NCBI RefSeq assembly: GCF_026626745.1
Contig: NZ_JAPNJW010000001.1
Span: forward strand, 4,510,001 to 4,574,000
From: Nannocystis sp. RBIL2
Lineage (GTDB): Bacteria; Myxococcota_A; Polyangia; Nannocystales; Nannocystaceae
Direction: 5' to 3'
DNA: 64,000 nt
In this document: positions 17,248-26,168 of the stretch, in pieces
How positions within the stretch are numbered: the first letter of the stretch is position 1
Layout of the letters: each line of letters starts with the position of its first letter
Notes under the pieces: generated by a model
Database searches by the model: none
Told to the model about the DNA's origin: nothing
The model's input: only the letters and a program-made list of their open reading frames with translations
Program-made: the position numbers and the translations under genes

Positions 17248-19680
17248 ATGGGGACCGACCGAGAGCACGAGCGACGGGTCCGACTCGCCCGGGGAGTCCT
17301 CGCCTGGCTGACCGCGTGCGGCGGCCTGCTCATCGTCGCCGAGGCCGCGAGGCTGCCATCGCGTCACGCCTGGCAGCACCTCGCCGGCCTCGCCCTCGCC
17401 CTGGTGTTCGTCGGCGCGTGCGGCCTCGGCCTCCGCCTCGCCCGCGTCGTTCCGGGCCGCGCGCTCGAGCTCGCCTACGTCACGGTCCTCGTCGCGCTCG
17501 CGGGCAACGGCCTGCTCGTCGCGCTGCCGCTGCTCGTGCTCGCCTGCGCGGCCGCGTTCCTGATCCTCGCCACCGCGCCGCGGGTGGTCGCGCCGGCGCG
17601 CGTCGACCTGTGGACCGCCGTCGCGGTGTTCGCCGCCCTCGCTCTCGGCGCGCTCGAGCTGGCGCCGCTGCCGACCCGCGTCGCCGACACCGACGGCGGG
17701 CCCCTGCGCGACCTCGCCTGCGTCGGCGCGCTGCTCGTCGCCTGCGTCCTGGCCGTCCGCGACTTCTCCCGCTACCCGCTCAAGATCAAGCTCACCCTCG
17801 TCACCCTCCTGGTCGCCCTCGCCCCGCTTTTCGTCGTCCGCGTCGACGCCCACCTGCGCCTGGCCGCGAGCGACCTCGAGACGGTGCTTTCGGACATGTC
17901 CGAAAGGGCATCCCGCTCTGCGAGCGCGTGGGACGGCTTCCTCGCCGAACAGCAGGCCTCGCTGCGCGCCCTCGCCGGCGGCGACGAGGCCCGGGCCGCC
18001 TGCTCCGGCGCGGTCGAACCACGCGAGGCGCTGACGCGGCTGCTGCGAGGCACGACCGAGCGCTCCGACTCGCCGGTCCGCGCCGCCGGGCTGTGGGGCG
18101 CAGTCGGCCAGCGCATGCTCGGCGTGGGCGAGCTCCCGCTCGCCGCCCCGCCGCCCGCCGCGCTCGCGTTCGCGGTCGACGGCGAGGGCCGCGACGTCCT
18201 CGTCTTGTCGGCGCCCGTCGCCGGCGAGTGCGTCCTCGCCGTCGCCCTGCGACCCGGCCTCGTGCGCGCGTGGAGCGACGAGCTCGCGGCCACCGGCGTC
18301 GCAGTGCTCTTGCGCGATCGCGAGGACCAGCTGCTGTTCGGCCCGGGCGACCTCGCCGCCGCCGTGCCCGGCTACGCCGCGCTCCCGCCGGTCGCCACCG
18401 CCGGCCCGAAGTTGCCGCTGCCGCGGTCCGCCACCGAGGACACCGCCGCCGCGCGCCTGAGCGACGGCCGCATCACCGGGGTCGCGCGGATCGCCGGCGC
18501 CGACTGGACCCTCGCGCTCGTGCGTGACGCGGCCGACCTCGACGCAGTCACCGCCGAGCAGTCGCGCCGCGTCCAGTGGATCACCCTCCTCGTCGCCGCG
18601 CTCGCCAGCCTCGGCGCGTTCGCCCTCAGCCGCCGCCTCGCCGCGCCGATCGCCCGCCTCGCCACGGCCATGACCGACTTCACCGGCGACGAGGCGCGCG
18701 CGGCCACCGGCAGCGGCGACGAGATCGACGCCCTCGCGCGGCGCTTCGACCTCATGGCCGAACAGGTCGGCGCCCTCATGCGCGCGCAGGAGCAGCAGAC
18801 CCGCCGCCTGCAGGCCGAGGTCGCCGAGCGCAGCGAACAGGAGCGCCGCCTGCAGGCGCTGAACCGCGAGCTGAGCGCCGCCAGCGACCAGTCGCAGGCC
18901 GCCAGCCGGGCCAAGAGCACCTTCCTCGCGCACATGAGCCACGAGCTGCGCACGCCGCTGTCGGCGATCATCGGCTACGGCGAGCTGCTGCTCGAGCAGG
19001 CCCGCGATCACGGCCACGACGGCTACGCGCGCGACGCCGACAACATCGTCCAGGCGGCCCAGCACCTGCTCACGATCATCAACGAGATCCTCGACCTCTC
19101 GAAGATCGAGGCCGGCAAGATGGACATGGTGCTCGAGGAGTTCGACGCCGCCAGGCTGACGCGCGAGGTGGCCGACACAGTGCGCCCGCTGGTGGCGGTG
19201 AACCGCAACAAGCTGACGCTGCAGATCGCTCAAGACCCGGCGCCGATGTACAGCGACCGCCTCAAGCTGCGCCAGGTGCTGCTCAACCTGCTGGGCAACG
19301 CGGCCAAGTTCACCGAGGACGGCGAGATCGTGCTGAGCCTGGGCCAGCGCCGCGCCGCGGACATCATCTGCCTGGTGTTCACCGTCCGCGACACCGGCCG
19401 CGGCATCGCCGAGTCGGCGCTCGCCACCCTGTTCGAGCCGTTCACGCAGGTCGTCGATCCGGGCTCGCGTCGGACCACCGGCACCGGCCTCGGCCTCGCC
19501 ATCACCCGCCGCTTCTGTCGCCTCATGGGCGGCGAGGTCGAGGTCACCTCGAACCCGGGCGCCGGCTCCACCTTCGTCGTCACGGTCCCCGTCAGCTACC
19601 GCGGCCTGCGCGAGAGCGGCTCCTGGCGCCCGGCCAGGACCCCGCTGCGGATGGACGAGACGGCCCGCATCAAGCCGTGA
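17248..19680 (+). CDS. Membrane sensor histidine kinase
   Basis: An 810-residue kinase. Residues about 10-180 form six or seven hydrophobic helices, followed by an extracytoplasmic-type sensor region (about 190-440), a last membrane helix near 445-465, a HAMP-like linker and coiled coil (about 470-550), then HisKA with SHELRTPLSA (phospho-acceptor His) and an ATPase with LLNLLGNAAKF, DTGRGI and GTGLGLAI. There is no receiver domain and no response regulator gene nearby, so it is an orphan kinase. The signal is unknown. A perfect 18-bp palindrome of the dispersed family lies in frame at 17888-17905 and encodes LSDMSER in the sensor region. Confidence 0.9.
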   Translation: MGTDREHERRVRLARGVLAWLTACGGLLIVAEAARLPSRHAWQHLAGLALALVFVGACGLGLRLARVVPGRALELAYVTVLVALAGNGLLVALPLLVLACAAAFLILATAPRVVAPARVDLWTAVAVFAALALGALELAPLPTRVADTDGGPLRDLACVGALLVACVLAVRDFSRYPLKIKLTLVTLLVALAPLFVVRVDAHLRLAASDLETVLSDMSERASRSASAWDGFLAEQQASLRALAGGDEARAACSGAVEPREALTRLLRGTTERSDSPVRAAGLWGAVGQRMLGVGELPLAAPPPAALAFAVDGEGRDVLVLSAPVAGECVLAVALRPGLVRAWSDELAATGVAVLLRDREDQLLFGPGDLAAAVPGYAALPPVATAGPKLPLPRSATEDTAAARLSDGRITGVARIAGADWTLALVRDAADLDAVTAEQSRRVQWITLLVAALASLGAFALSRRLAAPIARLATAMTDFTGDEARAATGSGDEIDALARRFDLMAEQVGALMRAQEQQTRRLQAEVAERSEQERRLQALNRELSAASDQSQAASRAKSTFLAHMSHELRTPLSAIIGYGELLLEQARDHGHDGYARDADNIVQAAQHLLTIINEILDLSKIEAGKMDMVLEEFDAARLTREVADTVRPLVAVNRNKLTLQIAQDPAPMYSDRLKLRQVLLNLLGNAAKFTEDGEIVLSLGQRRAADIICLVFTVRDTGRGIAESALATLFEPFTQVVDPGSRRTTGTGLGLAITRRFCRLMGGEVEVTSNPGAGSTFVVTVPVSYRGLRESGSWRPARTPLRMDETARIKP
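17888..17911. repeat. Perfect 18-bp palindrome plus GAAA hairpin inside kinase gene
   Basis: TTTCGGACATGTCCGAAA at 17888-17905 equals its own complement. Overlapping it, ATGTCC-GAAA-GGGCAT (17896-17911) forms a hairpin with a GNRA loop. It is read in frame through the sensor domain. Confidence 0.85.
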
Positions 19681-19872
19681 CCCGCGCGCCCGCGACCGCG
19701 TAGACGCAGCGAATTCCAACCGCCGCGGCCGGCCTGTGCGGGCGCCCACGGCGGCCCCTGCTCGTCGGATTGCCGGAGCTCGCCGTTCCTCCCACATTCA
19801 GCGAGACCTCGCGCGGTCGCAGAGCGGCCCGACCGACGCGCCTATCCCCACGGCCGCCCGAACGAGACAGTC

Positions 19873-20679
19873 ATGATCCGATCCACAACCTGGACGGCGG
19901 CGCTGGCCGTCGCGCTATCTCCACTCTTTTTCGTCGCATCGGCCCACGCCGCGCCGGTCCCGAAGAACGACGACATCACGAACGCGATCGTCATCACCGA
20001 GCCGAGCTTCAGCGACAAGCTGAACACCGGCGCCGCGACGACCGCCCCGGACGACCCCGTCTGCTTCGGCAACAGCACCACCGTCTGGTACGCCTACACG
20101 CCCGCGGTCGACGAGCGGATCCACCTCGACACCTTCGGCAGCAGCTACGACACCACGCTCTCCGTCTACACCGAAGGCTCGACCGAGCCGCTGACGCAGG
20201 TGGCTTGCAACGACGACGCCGTGCGCGCCCTGTCGGCGATCGAGTTCCAGGCCAGCGCGGGCGTCACCTATTTCTTCATGGTGGGATCCTTCGGATCGGG
20301 CAACAGCGGCGGCGCGACGCGGTTCAACTTCGAGGTCGACCCGCCGCTCGAGCTCTCGGTCCAGTTCGACTCGGGCTTCCTCGGCGAAATCGAGGATGCG
20401 TTCCTCGGCTACACGGTGACCTGCTCGCGCCCCGCGACCGTCGACGTCTCGGGCCTGCTGACGCAGAAGAGCAAGGGCCTCACCCGCAGCGCCCCTTTCG
20501 AGTTCGGCCCCATCAATTGCAACTACGAGGTCTCTGACGGCGTGGGCCCGCTCTTCCCCGATACCGGCGCCTTCGCCCCCGGCAACGCCCTGGTCGACGT
20601 CCTCGCGTCCGCCACCGCCCTGGACGACGGCGAGACCGTCGAGTTCGCCGACGCCCAGAAGATCAAGCTGGGGAATTGA
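19873..20679 (+). CDS. Secreted protein with PPC-like beta domain
   Basis: The 268-residue protein has a signal peptide (hydrophobic core at about 8-22, likely cleavage after AHA at 27). The part after it (NDDITNAIVI, FGNSTTVWYAYTP, DTFGSSYDTTLSVYT, FFMVGSF) fits the bacterial pre-peptidase C-terminal beta-sandwich seen on many secreted proteins. The second half (ELSVQFDSG on) resembles a second beta domain with two or three Cys. No catalytic motif is seen, so a binding or structural role is likely. It is a single gene ending in a short hairpin; the 190 bp before it hold nothing else recognisable. Confidence 0.75.
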   Translation: MIRSTTWTAALAVALSPLFFVASAHAAPVPKNDDITNAIVITEPSFSDKLNTGAATTAPDDPVCFGNSTTVWYAYTPAVDERIHLDTFGSSYDTTLSVYTEGSTEPLTQVACNDDAVRALSAIEFQASAGVTYFFMVGSFGSGNSGGATRFNFEVDPPLELSVQFDSGFLGEIEDAFLGYTVTCSRPATVDVSGLLTQKSKGLTRSAPFEFGPINCNYEVSDGVGPLFPDTGAFAPGNALVDVLASATALDDGETVEFADAQKIKLGN

Positions 20680-20682
20680 GCA

Positions 20683-20699
20683 GAGGTCGTGGCGACCTC
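20683..20699 (+). terminator. Short hairpin after the PPC-like gene
   Basis: GAGGTCG and CGACCTC form a perfect 7-bp stem with a 3-nt loop, starting 4 bp after the stop. No T-run follows. Confidence 0.3.
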
Positions 20700-20832
20700 G
20701 CGCACGAGCGCGGCGCGTCTGCTCGCACATGTCCGCACGGTCAGCCGTCGATCGTGCGCGGAACTGCGAGGCGTCACCGATCCTGGGTACCGGCCCGCGC
20801 GCCGCGAGGCCGCTGACCCCCGCTCGTCACAC

Positions 20833-20860
20833 TTGCTGTGCTCGCCGGCCCCGCGATACC
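20833..20860 (+). promoter_or_regulatory. Possible promoter of the DUF1588-type gene
   Basis: TTGCTG at 20833-20838 and GATACC at 20855-20860 are spaced by 16 bp and lie 35 bp before the start codon. The match to a sigma-70 promoter is partial. Confidence 0.3.
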
Positions 20861-20895
20861 TTGCGACCGTGCCCCGTGCGTGGGGGAGGCTTCGT

Positions 20896-23202
20896 ATGAC
20901 CTCGACTGGCAAACGGCGCTCTGCGCCAACGCTCATGGCCCTCGGCGTCGCCGGCATCGCCGCCGGTGTGCTCGGCGCTTGCAAGGACGGCGGCGTCGAC
21001 GGTGACGGCGACAGCTGCGTCTCGACCCGCGAGTACTTCGCCAACGAAGTGTGGCCCAAGGTGCTCGGCAAGACCTGCATCACCTGTCACGGGCCGGCCG
21101 GCATCGCCGAGGAGCAGGGCGCCGAGTTCCGCCTGCTGCCGGCCTCCTACCCCGGCTTCCTCGACGCCAACCTCGCCTCGGTCACCGAGAACGCCTCGGT
21201 CAGCTACGACGACCTCTCGGCGCTGCTGGCCAAGCCGACCGCCAAGACCAAGCACGGCGGCGGCGAGGTGATCAAAGCCGGCAGCGAGGAGTACCGGATC
21301 CTCGAGAGCCTGCTGAACCAGCTCGAGGCCCCGCGCGAGTGCCCCGGCAGCGACGGCGCCGACCTCGACGCGGTCGAGCTGATGGGCCCCGAGGAGACCC
21401 TGCGCAAGGCCACGCTGCACCTCGCGGGGCGGCTGCCGAGCGCCCAGGAGCTCAAGGAGGCCGCCGCGAGCGACGAGGCGCTGGCCGAGACGATCCGCGG
21501 CGTGCTCGAGGAGGACGGCTTTTACGACCGCCTCGGCGACATCTTCAACGACCTCCTGCTGACCGACCGCTACCTCGTCTACACCGGCTTCGCGGTCAAC
21601 ATCCTCAACTCGGAGGACTTCCCGAACGCCGGCGCGTGGTGGGAGGGCCTCGAGGGTCAGGACGAGCTGCGCGAGCAGGTCAACCGCGCCGCCGCGCGCG
21701 AGCCGATCGACCTCATCAACTACATCGTCCGCAACGACCGGCCCTTCACCGAGATCCTCACCGCCGACTACACGGTGCTGAACCCGTTCTCGGCCCAGCT
21801 CTACAATCAAGAGCTCGGCTTCGCCGATCCGACCGACCCGCGCGAGTTCAAGGAGGCCAAGCTGTTCAGCGTGCGCGGCGGCAAGAAGACGCTGCCGCAC
21901 GCCGGCGTGCTCAGCTCGCCGATGTTCCTCAACCGCTTCCCGACCACGCCGACCAACCGCAACCGCCACCGCGCGCGGATGACCTACAAGCTGTTCCTCG
22001 CCACCGACGTGCTGCGGATCGGCGAGCGGCCGATCGACCCGTCGCTGTCGGAGGCGTACTCGAACCCGACGCGCGACGACAAGCAGTGCAACTTCTGCCA
22101 CCAGCTCATCGACCCGGTGGCCGGCGCGTTCCAGAACTACGACGACTACGACATGGAGGTCCTGACCACGCGCGAGTGGTTCCCGGAGATGTTCGCGCCC
22201 GGCTTCGACGGCGAGGACATCCCGAAGTCCGACTTCCCCAAGTCGCTCGAGTGGCTGGCCGCGCGGCTCGTCAAGGACCCGCGGTTCGTCATCGCCACCG
22301 TCCACACCGTCTTCCGCGCGCTGACCGGCACCGAGCCGCTGCTGTTCCCGGCCGACGCCGAGGACCCGCTGTACAGCGCCAAGCTGAACGCCTGGGAGGC
22401 CCAGGACGCGCTGTTCCGCCAGATCGGCGACGACTTCGTGGCCGACGACTTCAACCTCAAGACGGTGATCGTCGGCGTCGTCATGAGCCCGTACTTCCGC
22501 GGGGTCTCGCTCGACAAGACCGAGCTGTCCGAGGCCGAGAGCGAGGAGCTCGCGGTCGTCGGCCACGGCCGGCTGTCGACGCCCGAGCTGCTGGCCGACA
22601 AGCTCCAGGCGACCACCGGGATCCGGTGGATCCGCGGCTGGGACCTCGAGGACTGGTTGACCACCGACTACCGGATCCTCTACGGCGGCATCGACTCCGA
22701 CAGCATCACCCAGCGGCTGTCGAACATGAACGGCATCATGGGCGCGGTCGCCGGGCGCATGGCCAACGAGGTCGCCTGCGCCGTCACTGCCTACGACTTC
22801 TCGCGCGCGGCCGACAAGCGCAAGCTGTTCCCCGAGGTCACGCTCGACACCGTCCCGCTGTCCGACAACGGCGCCGAGGTGCCCGACAACGTCGCCGCGA
22901 TCAAGGCCAACATCGTCCACCTGCACCAGCGCGTCCTCGGCGAGGCGCTGGCGGCCGACGACGCCGAGGTCGGGCGCGCCTACGACCTGTTCCTCGAGAC
23001 ATGGAAGGACGGCAAGGCCAACGTCGCCAGCGGGGCCGAGAACGAGTGGCTGAGCTGGTGGTGCCAGGCCCGCGTCGACCCCAACACCAACGTCGACCTG
23101 CCCGACGCCGAGAAGATCGAGACCGACAAGAACTACACGATCCGCGCGTGGATGGCGGTGATGACGTACATGCTGTCGGACTACGAGTTCCTCTACGAGT
23201 AA
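20896..23202 (+). CDS. Lipoprotein with two CxxCH motifs (DUF1588/DUF1592-like)
   Basis: A 768-residue exported protein. A basic N-terminus, hydrophobic stretch and lipobox LGAC (Cys29) indicate a lipoprotein. Cys61-x2-Cys64-His65 and Cys398-x2-Cys401-His402 (CNFCHQLIDPVAGAFQNYD) are haem c or cytochrome-like motifs typical of the planctomycete/myxobacterial DUF1588-DUF1592 group. Those genes are nearly always followed by a DUF1501/DUF1552 gene, as here, 25 bp downstream. The biochemical role of the pair is not known. GGGGGAGG 7-12 bp before ATG 20896 fixes the start. Confidence 0.85.
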   Translation: MTSTGKRRSAPTLMALGVAGIAAGVLGACKDGGVDGDGDSCVSTREYFANEVWPKVLGKTCITCHGPAGIAEEQGAEFRLLPASYPGFLDANLASVTENASVSYDDLSALLAKPTAKTKHGGGEVIKAGSEEYRILESLLNQLEAPRECPGSDGADLDAVELMGPEETLRKATLHLAGRLPSAQELKEAAASDEALAETIRGVLEEDGFYDRLGDIFNDLLLTDRYLVYTGFAVNILNSEDFPNAGAWWEGLEGQDELREQVNRAAAREPIDLINYIVRNDRPFTEILTADYTVLNPFSAQLYNQELGFADPTDPREFKEAKLFSVRGGKKTLPHAGVLSSPMFLNRFPTTPTNRNRHRARMTYKLFLATDVLRIGERPIDPSLSEAYSNPTRDDKQCNFCHQLIDPVAGAFQNYDDYDMEVLTTREWFPEMFAPGFDGEDIPKSDFPKSLEWLAARLVKDPRFVIATVHTVFRALTGTEPLLFPADAEDPLYSAKLNAWEAQDALFRQIGDDFVADDFNLKTVIVGVVMSPYFRGVSLDKTELSEAESEELAVVGHGRLSTPELLADKLQATTGIRWIRGWDLEDWLTTDYRILYGGIDSDSITQRLSNMNGIMGAVAGRMANEVACAVTAYDFSRAADKRKLFPEVTLDTVPLSDNGAEVPDNVAAIKANIVHLHQRVLGEALAADDAEVGRAYDLFLETWKDGKANVASGAENEWLSWWCQARVDPNTNVDLPDAEKIETDKNYTIRAWMAVMTYMLSDYEFLYE

Positions 23203-23227
23203 CGACGACGACGAAGGATAAGCCACC

Positions 23228-24547
23228 ATGGATCGCCGCAACTTCTTGAAGATCGCCGCCATGACCGGGCTCGCCGTCGCCGCGCCGGTGGGGGTGCGCC
23301 GCGCCCTCGCCGACGCCGAGCCGTACGAGGGCCCATTCTTCGTGCTCATCAGCGCCTCGGGCGGCTGGGACCCGGTGTACCTGTGCGACCCGAAGGAGCA
23401 GGGCCCGCTGAATCGCCTGTACTCCGCCGCGGCCACGCAGGGCAACATCAGCTACGCGCCGATCGGCCTCGACCCGGTCGCGCTCGGCCTCGAGGAGGCC
23501 GAGGTCGCGTACCTGATGTCGAACACCGACTTCTTCACCAAGTACGCCAGCCGGCTGCTCGTGCTCAACGGCGTCGACATGGCGACCAACAACCACGACG
23601 CCGGCGCGCGGGCGACCTGGAGCGGCCGCCTGCCGGAGGGTTTCCCGTCGTTCGGCGCCCTGGTGGCGGCCGCGCGGGCGCCCGAGAGCACCTTCGCGTA
23701 CGTCAGCGCCGGCGGCTTCGACGCCACCGAGGGCCTCGTCCCGCTGACGCGCATCAGCAGCGTCGACGCGGTCAAGAAGATCGCCAACCCCAACCTCACC
23801 GACCCGAACAGCGCCGAGACGGAGAAGTTCCACTCCGACAAGACGATGGAGCGGATCCGCAAGGCCCAGACCGCGCGGCTCGAGGCGCAGATGGCCGCGG
23901 CCCGGCTGCCGCGGGCCAAGGCGGCGATGAACGAGCTGTTCCTGTCGCGCGGCGGCGAGAAGCTGCTGAAGGGCCTGACGCTGCCGGCCGAGCCGGCGAC
24001 GCTGCCCGGCTATCAGCTCGGCGACCTGCAGGGCTTCATGCAGCAGAGCCAGTTCGCCGTGGCCGCCTTCAAGGCCAAGATGGCAGTGGCAGCCAACCTC
24101 AACCTCGGCGGCTTCGACACCCACGGCAACCACGACCGCGACCACGTGCGGCAGCTGGCCAAGCTGCTCGCGGGCGTCGACTTCTTCATGCAAGAGGCCG
24201 AGGCGGCCGGCATCGCCGACAAGCTGACTGTGATCGTCGGCTCCGACTTCGCCCGCGGCCCCGGCTACAACGGCGACAACGAGTACGCCGGCAAGGACCA
24301 CTGGTCGGTCACCAGCGTCATGATGATGGGCAAGGGCATCAAGGGGAACCGCGTGGTCGGGGCCACCGACGCCGAGCAGTACGGCGCCCTCGTCGACCCG
24401 GCCAGCCTCGCCGTCGGCAAGGGCAAGAAGCTGACGCCCGAGAGCATCCACCTCGCGCTGCGCAAGCTGGCCGGCATCGACACCGCCGATGTCACCGCCC
24501 GCTTCCCGCTGGCCGGTGAGGACATGCCGAAGCTGCTGGCCGGCTGA
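23228..24547 (+). CDS. DUF1501-like Tat-exported protein
   Basis: The 439-residue protein has a twin-arginine signal (RRNFLK at 3-8, hydrophobic to about 22). The mature part matches the alkaline-phosphatase-like DUF1501 group: LISASGGWDP, MATNNHDAG, GFDTHGNHD, TVIVGSDFARGPGYNGD, and KDHW. It lies 25 bp after the CxxCH lipoprotein gene and they surely form an operon. The usual reading is a periplasmic complex, with cofactor loading before Tat export. Substrate unknown. A strong hairpin follows. Confidence 0.85.
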   Translation: MDRRNFLKIAAMTGLAVAAPVGVRRALADAEPYEGPFFVLISASGGWDPVYLCDPKEQGPLNRLYSAAATQGNISYAPIGLDPVALGLEEAEVAYLMSNTDFFTKYASRLLVLNGVDMATNNHDAGARATWSGRLPEGFPSFGALVAAARAPESTFAYVSAGGFDATEGLVPLTRISSVDAVKKIANPNLTDPNSAETEKFHSDKTMERIRKAQTARLEAQMAAARLPRAKAAMNELFLSRGGEKLLKGLTLPAEPATLPGYQLGDLQGFMQQSQFAVAAFKAKMAVAANLNLGGFDTHGNHDRDHVRQLAKLLAGVDFFMQEAEAAGIADKLTVIVGSDFARGPGYNGDNEYAGKDHWSVTSVMMMGKGIKGNRVVGATDAEQYGALVDPASLAVGKGKKLTPESIHLALRKLAGIDTADVTARFPLAGEDMPKLLAG

Positions 24548-24569
24548 GCCCGTTCGCTGCAAAGCCCGT

Positions 24570-24597
24570 CGCCCTCGCGCCACGCGGCGCGAGGGCG
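24570..24597 (+). terminator. Terminator hairpin of the DUF1588/DUF1501 operon
   Basis: CGCCCTCGCGCC and GGCGCGAGGGCG form a perfect 12-bp stem with an ACGC loop, 23 bp after the stop. Only TTGGCGTGTT follows, a weak T-tract. Confidence 0.65.
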
Positions 24598-24622
24598 TTG
24601 GCGTGTTCGCCGCGAGCGTCGG

Positions 24623-25056
24623 ACCTGTCCCGAAGACCGTGTGAGTGGACGCGCACGACCGCGGCCTCGTGCGTCGCCCGATCGGCGTCCACGGCTCACT
24701 GTCATATGTCCCGAAGAACATGTGCGACGACGCGCGCGGCCCAGCCCGCTGGCCGCCGCGGTCGCGAATGACATGTCCCGAAGAACATGTGCGACGACGC
24801 GCGCGACCGAGCCCGCCGAGCCCGCCGTCGGCAGGCCGTCGGGACGTCGGCGCGGCCGCGGCGCCGGTCTCTTCGTACATGTCGCAAAGACCATGTGCGT
24901 CTACGCGCGACGCAGCGGCCCCGGGGCTTGCGCGCACGTTCGCGCGCCGGTCCGCACACTTGTGCACAGTCGCTGTGGATCTCCGCGAACTCGTTTGGGG
25001 ATCGTCGGCTCGTCGCGCTCGAGTCGCGACGATGACCGAGCTGTCCCGAAGACATT
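24623..25056. repeat. Five-copy array of ACATGTCCCGAAGAACATGT units
   Basis: The gene-free stretch between 24548 and 25098 holds related units starting near 24623, 24703, 24771, 24876 and 25041. The second and third share over 30 bp: ATGTCCCGAAGAACATGT followed by GCGACGACGCGCGCG. The first reads CTGTCCCGAAGACCGTGTG, the fourth ATGTCGCAAAGACCATGTGC, and the fifth CTGTCCCGAAGACATT. Spacing is irregular (80, 68, 105 and 165 bp). No credible coding frame occurs. Confidence 0.75.
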
Positions 25057-25098
25057 GCCGCCTCGAGTGAGGCGTGGTTACTCTTGTTCACCCCCCGA

Positions 25099-26070
25099 AT
25101 GCATGAACTCAAGCGAGATCGCGAACCCGACGCGCCGCGCGCCCGATGTAGCCGCCGCGCTTCGGTCGACCTCACCGGTCGCGTCTTAGGCGGCCGATAC
25201 AAGCTGCTCCGCCGCCTCGGCCACGGCGGCAGCGGCGCCACCATCTACGAGGCCGAGCACGTGGAGATCCGTCGACGCGTCGCCGTGAAGGTCCTCGACC
25301 CCGGCCTGTCCGACGCCGACGCAGTCGCGCGTTTCACCCACGAGGCCCGCGCCGCCGCGGCGCTGCGCAGCGAACACATCATCGACATCATCGACTTCGT
25401 CCGCGACGACAGCGAGCTGGTGTACATGGTGATGGAGTGCCTCGAGGGCGAAGACCTCGCGGCGACCCTGGCGAACGACGGCCCGCTCGACTGGCGACGC
25501 GTGCTGTCGATCGGCACCCAGGTGTGCCGGGCGCTGATCGACGCGCACGCCCGCGGCGTGGTCCACTGCGACATCAAGCCCGGCAATTGCTTCCGCATCA
25601 GCCGCGACGGCACCGACGACTTTATCAAAGTGCTCGACTTCGGCGTGTCCAGCGTGGGCGCGCGCGAGGGCGACGTCCGCCCGACGTCGGGCCCCGTCAT
25701 CGGCACGCCCGGCTACATGCCGCAGGAGCAGCTGCGCGGCGGTCCGTACGACCACCGCGTCGACATCTTCGCCCTCGGCGTGCTGATGTTCCGCCTGCTC
25801 ACCAACAAGATGCCGTACTCGGGCGGCAGCCTGTTCGTCCCGCGCCGCCCCACCAGCGGCCCCATCGCCCTCCGCCGCGCCGCGCCGGCCGTGGAGCTCC
25901 CCGACGCCTTCGAGGCGGTCATCCTCAAATCGGTGGCCGCCGACCCCGCCGAGCGTTATCCAAGCGCGAGCGAGCTGCTGGCGGCGCTCCTCGCCGTCGC
26001 CGACGCCCCGGCCCCGTCCCGCCTGACCCGCGACCCGCTGGCCTGGGGCGAGCGCTCCTCCGCGGCCTGA
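25099..26070 (+). CDS. Ser/Thr protein kinase, non-RD type
   Basis: The 323-residue kinase has a Gly-rich loop (LGHGGSGATIY at 40-50), Lys64 in VAVKV, catalytic loop HCDIKPGN (His156-Cys157-Asp158), DFG at 180-182 and a P+1 region GTPGYMPQEQ. The Arg usually before the catalytic Asp is Cys, making it a non-RD kinase, and APE is replaced by PQEQ. There is no membrane helix or sensor domain. Soluble eukaryote-like kinases of this kind are typical of myxobacteria. The ATG at 25099 is used; a TTG at 25084 is the only upstream in-frame option. It follows the repeat array and ends in a strong terminator. Confidence 0.9.
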   Translation: MHELKRDREPDAPRARCSRRASVDLTGRVLGGRYKLLRRLGHGGSGATIYEAEHVEIRRRVAVKVLDPGLSDADAVARFTHEARAAAALRSEHIIDIIDFVRDDSELVYMVMECLEGEDLAATLANDGPLDWRRVLSIGTQVCRALIDAHARGVVHCDIKPGNCFRISRDGTDDFIKVLDFGVSSVGAREGDVRPTSGPVIGTPGYMPQEQLRGGPYDHRVDIFALGVLMFRLLTNKMPYSGGSLFVPRRPTSGPIALRRAAPAVELPDAFEAVILKSVAADPAERYPSASELLAALLAVADAPAPSRLTRDPLAWGERSSAA

Positions 26071-26091
26071 GCCGGCTTCTCGTTCAAAAGC

Positions 26092-26127
26092 AAGAGCCTG
26101 TCCGTTCGGACAGGCTCTTTGCGTTTC
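26092..26127 (+). terminator. Intrinsic terminator made from a dispersed hairpin
   Basis: AAGAGCCTGTCC and GGACAGGCTCTT form a perfect 12-bp stem with a GTTC loop, followed by TGCGTTT, 21 bp after the kinase stop. Its core CCTGTCC/GGACAGG is the same as in the dispersed hairpin family. Confidence 0.85.
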
Positions 26128-26168
26128 GGCGCAGCGCCGGCCTCACGGCTTCGCTGCGGCGCAGACGC

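Noticed and set aside
14287..19797. An 1836-codon minus-strand frame opposite the spermidine-synthase-like and kinase genes
   Set aside because: Shadow frame; both plus-strand genes have clear family motifs.
24623..25056. Possible CRISPR array
   Set aside because: Repeat units are degenerate, internally palindromic and irregularly spaced (68-165 bp), and no cas genes are present.
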